A DNA stretch of 64,000 nt from Gordonia westfalica (GTDB lineage: Bacteria > Actinomycetota > Actinomycetes > Mycobacteriales > Mycobacteriaceae), in contig NZ_FNLM01000034.1 in NCBI RefSeq assembly GCF_900105725.1, positions 1,922,001 to 1,986,000 of the forward strand, written 5' to 3'. The number at the start of each line of letters is the position of its first letter. Position 1 is the first letter of the stretch. Shown piece after piece: positions 61,387 to 64,000 of this stretch. Below the pieces are notes generated by a model, which was not told the DNA's origin, did not search any database, and was given only the letters and a program-made list of their open reading frames with translations. A program made the translations under genes and the position numbers.

Positions 61387-62667
61387 ATGGCCGGAGACAT
61401 CGTCCCGATTGAGCTCGGACTCACCGACGGAAACAGCTTCACCCTGTGGGCCCCCCGCTGGCGGGAGGGTGACGACGAGTGGGAGGCGTTCCTCGGACTC
61501 GACGAGGATCTCTACGTCCTGCCCGGTGTCGCCGAGCTCGCGGCCTTCGTCCGCACCAATGACGACAACGACCTCGTCGAGCATCCGGCGTGGCCGACCA
61601 TCGTCGGCGTGCAGGCCGATGAACTGGTGCCGGACGAGCGGCACACCTACGACCTGGTGGGCGTTCCCGAGCTGGCCGCCGAGGACCCCACCCCCGAGGT
61701 CATCGCCGAACTCGAGGACGCGCTCGAGATCGTGCGCATCCTCGGCGAGGTCTGCGAGCTGACCGCGATCACGAAGTTCTTCAACGGCAACCCGATCCTC
61801 GGTGCCGTCACGACCGGTACCCGCAACTTCGAGGGCCGCGAGGGCACCGACCTCTGGGTGCGCATCGGCCGGCTGATCGCGAAGCACTGGGACGACGTCC
61901 TCGACGCGATCGACGAAGTCATCACCACCCCCGCGGTCGACGCGAAGGCCGTCGAGACCGCCGAGGCCGAACTCGAGGCGGCGGCCTCCGCCGAGGACGA
62001 GGACGAGCCGGAGGTCGACGAGGACATCGAGATCGTCGAGACCGCGGACGAGTCCGAAGATGACGACGAAGACGAAGACGAAGACGAAGACGACGAGGAC
62101 GAGGATTACGACGACGACGATTTCTGGGCGTCGGTCGGCATCGACCCGATCCGGATCGTCACGAGCAGCAACGAATACCTGACGCTGCGCTGCTACCTCG
62201 GCGACGACCCGGTGTTCCTGGGTGCGAAGGGCAAGATCTTCGTGTTCACCTCGCCGCGAGCGCTCTCCCGCTTCCTCGCCGACGACAACACCCACGACCT
62301 CTCCGAGCTGTCGACCTTCGACGACGTCCGCACCGAGGCCACCAACGGCTCACTCGAGTTCGATGTCATCGACGACAACGTGTACGTCCTGCCGGGCCTG
62401 GCAACGGACATCGCCGACGGCCCGCGCCGCATGGACCGCGACCAGCTCGACCTGGCCGTCGAACTGTTCACCGACGCAGCCGACTACGCCGACGACGACA
62501 CCGTCAACGAGGCCCTGGGAACCTCCACTCCCCTCGGCTGGTTCGTCGACTACACCGTCAACCCCGACCCGAAGCGGATGGCCCCGAGCGGACCGTTCGA
62601 CAACGAGGCCGAGGCGTGGCGCGCCCTCGAGCACGACTTCGAGAACCGGCTCGTCAAGAAGGGTTAA
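61387..62667 (+). CDS. Rv3311-like two-domain acidic protein of unknown function
   Basis: A 426-residue protein in the syntenic place of M. tuberculosis Rv3311 (about 420). It appears to contain an internal duplication: [20 protein letters not shown] (about 38-57) aligns with [20 protein letters not shown] in the C-terminal half, each followed by a xxDNxxDL segment and a long helix. An acidic linker ([20 protein letters not shown], about 219-238) separates the halves. ATG 61387 is chosen from the leaderless -10 box. The stop TAA shares TTAA with the opposing add gene. The function is unknown. Confidence 0.75.
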   Translation: MAGDIVPIELGLTDGNSFTLWAPRWREGDDEWEAFLGLDEDLYVLPGVAELAAFVRTNDDNDLVEHPAWPTIVGVQADELVPDERHTYDLVGVPELAAEDPTPEVIAELEDALEIVRILGEVCELTAITKFFNGNPILGAVTTGTRNFEGREGTDLWVRIGRLIAKHWDDVLDAIDEVITTPAVDAKAVETAEAELEAAASAEDEDEPEVDEDIEIVETADESEDDDEDEDEDEDDEDEDYDDDDFWASVGIDPIRIVTSSNEYLTLRCYLGDDPVFLGAKGKIFVFTSPRALSRFLADDNTHDLSELSTFDDVRTEATNGSLEFDVIDDNVYVLPGLATDIADGPRRMDRDQLDLAVELFTDAADYADDDTVNEALGTSTPLGWFVDYTVNPDPKRMAPSGPFDNEAEAWRALEHDFENRLVKKG

Positions 62668-63779
62668 CCCGAACCCACAAGGACCGCGTAGCCCGGCTTG
62701 ATCACGTCGTCGATGAACGCCAGCCGTTCGTCGAAGTGGATGAACGCCGACTTCATCGCGTTGACCGTGAAGCGTTCGAAATCTGCCCAGCCGTAACCGA
62801 ACTGGTCGGCGAGCAGACCGAACTCCCTGCTCATCGTGGTGTCGCCCATCAGCCGGTTGTCGGTGTTGACCGTGACCCGGAAGCGGAGTCGGGCCAGTAC
62901 GTTGAACGGATGTTCGGCGAGGGAGGCGACCGCACCGGTCTGCACATTCGAACTCGGGCACAGTTCCAGCGGAATCCGCTTGTCGCGCACGCTGTTCGCG
63001 ATCAGACCGAGTTCCGCGCCGGCGAAGGAGTGGGCGGCGAGGTCGACACCGTCGGGGAGTTCGATGTCGTCGAAGACCCGCACTCCGTGACCGAGACGGT
63101 CGGTGCCGCAGAAGCCGATGGCCTCGTGGATCGACGGCAGACCGAACGCCTCACCGGCGTGGATGGTGAACGGCGCGCAGTTGGCACGCATGTACTCGAA
63201 GGCGTCGAGGTGGCGGGTGGGCGGGTGCCCTGCCTCGGCGCCGGCGATGTCGAAACCCACGACCCCGCGGTCGCGGTAGCGCACCGCGAGTTCGGCGATC
63301 TCCCGTGATCGTGCCGCGTGGCGCATCGCCGTGACCAGACATCGCACGGCGATCTTCTTCCCGCGGTCGGCGGCGATCCTCTCGCCGTCGGCGAACCCGC
63401 GGAGAACGGCCTCGACCACCTCGTCGAGGGTGAGCCCGGCTTCGAGATGCTGTTCGGGCGCGTACCGCACCTCGGCGTACACGACGTTGTCGTCGGCGAG
63501 GTCCTCGACGCACTCGCGCGCGACCCGTTCCAGGGCGTCGACGGTCTGCATGACGGCGACGGTGTGGGTGAAGGTCTCCAGGTAGCGCTCCAGGGAACCA
63601 CTGTCGGCGGCCTCGCGGAACCAGCGGGCGAGCCCGGCCTCGTCGTCGACCCGCAACCCGTCGTAGCCGACCTCGTGCGCGAGTTCCAGGACGGTCGCCG
63701 GCCGCAGCCCGCCGTCGAGATGGTCGTGGAGAAGCACCTTGGGCGCGAGGGTGAAGTGCGCCGGATCCAGCGTCGTCAT
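62664..63779 (-). CDS. add: Adenosine deaminase
   Basis: A 371-residue enzyme that deaminates (deoxy)adenosine. Metal and catalytic motifs in order: [13 protein letters not shown] (HxH), [14 protein letters not shown] (His plus HAGE), [10 protein letters not shown] (His) and [14 protein letters not shown] (in place of the usual SLNTDDP; the first Asp is kept, the second is Asn). ATG 63779 overlaps the deoA stop (ATGA). The 3' end overlaps the opposing gene by 4 bases. Order deoA-add is as in M. tuberculosis Rv3314c-Rv3313c. Confidence 0.93.
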   Translation of the reverse strand: MTTLDPAHFTLAPKVLLHDHLDGGLRPATVLELAHEVGYDGLRVDDEAGLARWFREAADSGSLERYLETFTHTVAVMQTVDALERVARECVEDLADDNVVYAEVRYAPEQHLEAGLTLDEVVEAVLRGFADGERIAADRGKKIAVRCLVTAMRHAARSREIAELAVRYRDRGVVGFDIAGAEAGHPPTRHLDAFEYMRANCAPFTIHAGEAFGLPSIHEAIGFCGTDRLGHGVRVFDDIELPDGVDLAAHSFAGAELGLIANSVRDKRIPLELCPSSNVQTGAVASLAEHPFNVLARLRFRVTVNTDNRLMGDTTMSREFGLLADQFGYGWADFERFTVNAMKSAFIHFDERLAFIDDVIKPGYAVLVGSG

Positions 63780-64000
63780 TTTCTGAACCTAACGGAATCG
63801 ATGATCAGAGGCCGGTCACCGGCGCCGCTCGTATCCGTGTCTCCGGCGCCGAACCGCACCGCACCGTCGAGACATGAGCGCGCGCCCGCGATCCGATCCT
63901 CATCCTGCGTGTGCAAGGTGAACAGCGGCTGACCGGCGCGGACGGCGTCGCCGGGTTTGGCGTGGATCACCACGCCCGCCTCGGCCGAGACCGATTCGCC
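63776..64000 (-). CDS. deoA: Thymidine phosphorylase, C-terminal part (cut by right window edge)
   Basis: The last 74 residues of a gene that begins beyond the window. The visible part ([28 protein letters not shown] and then DEDRIAGA) is the C-terminal alpha/beta domain of pyrimidine nucleoside phosphorylases, a lipoyl-like hammerhead where AKxGDxVxxGQPL is characteristic. The stop overlaps the add start, so the two are translationally coupled. Confidence 0.85.
   Translation of the reverse strand, partial: GESVSAEAGVVIHAKPGDAVRAGQPLFTLHTQDEDRIAGARSCLDGAVRFGAGDTDTSGAGDRPLIIDSVRFRK

Noticed and set aside
1..64000. tRNA or rRNA genes
   Set aside because: No cloverleaf with GGTTCGAATCC-type T-arm or rRNA signature was noticed. 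The reading was by eye, so a tRNA could have been missed.

Overview
The window is high-GC actinobacterial DNA. Gene content and order point to the Mycobacteriales, most likely a Gordonia-like organism (inference from memory, no search run). From left to right, accA3, lhr, nei, glpD, lpdA, a gamma-glutamylcyclotransferase-like gene, an M20 amidohydrolase, deoD, upp, an Rv3311-like gene, add and deoA lie in the same relative order as the Mycobacterium tuberculosis Rv3285-Rv3314c segment. That backbone is interrupted by blocks typical of environmental relatives.

Layout. 1-2.5 kb: the tail of an unknown gene, then accA3 (biotin carboxylase/BCCP of acyl-CoA carboxylases). 2.5-8.3 kb: a scarred accessory stretch with interspersed repeats, a GNAT-like gene, an LGFP-repeat fragment, a decayed IS481 transposase, an SOS-box-controlled DUF222/HNH gene, a frameshifted FAD oxidoreductase and a rhodanese fragment. 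8.3-12.4 kb: a nitronate-monooxygenase-like gene under a KstR-type operator, a hidden frameshifted small gene coupled to a 5'-nucleotidase-like HAD protein, a VOC protein and an NDH-2-like dehydrogenase. 12.4-19.1 kb: a three-subunit Mo-hydroxylase (PaoABC-like), a lipoprotein, a MocA-type cytidylyltransferase, then the ureide genes (OHCU decarboxylase, 5-hydroxyisourate hydrolase) and a P-loop kinase. 19.2-22.6 kb: pyruvate carboxylase. 23-30.5 kb: a GDSL hydrolase, an MFS exporter, then an 8-oxoguanine/guanine-deaminase-like gene with a second Mo-hydroxylase (FAD subunit plus a fused 2Fe-2S/Mo subunit).

30.6-40.3 kb: membrane proteins, a membrane-anchored lipid kinase, a PPK2 / P-type ATPase (broken) / SulP operon and an acyl-CoA dehydrogenase. 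40.4-42.3 kb: a cobalamin-riboswitch-controlled cobalt transporter cbtB-cbtA followed by a histidine-phosphatase-fold protein that lacks its catalytic histidines. 42.3-47.7 kb: DNA repair pair lhr-nei. 47.8-51.6 kb: a flavin-oxidoreductase-like protein and divergent glpD/glpK. 51.6-53.4 kb: a two-gene operon resembling type VII secretion substrates. 53.4-64 kb: lpdA and the nucleoside salvage region (deoD, upp, add, deoA), which also holds a second T7SS-like pair with an NlpC/P60 peptidoglycan hydrolase.

How it works together: purine turnover is the main theme (two Mo-hydroxylases, a purine deaminase, HIU hydrolase and OHCU decarboxylase, PNP, adenosine deaminase), but no urate oxidase is present here. 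Many genes appear to be leaderless, with a TAGGCT-like -10 box 6-8 bases before the start codon. At least five otherwise conserved genes carry frameshifts, which means either real decay or consensus errors in the source sequence.
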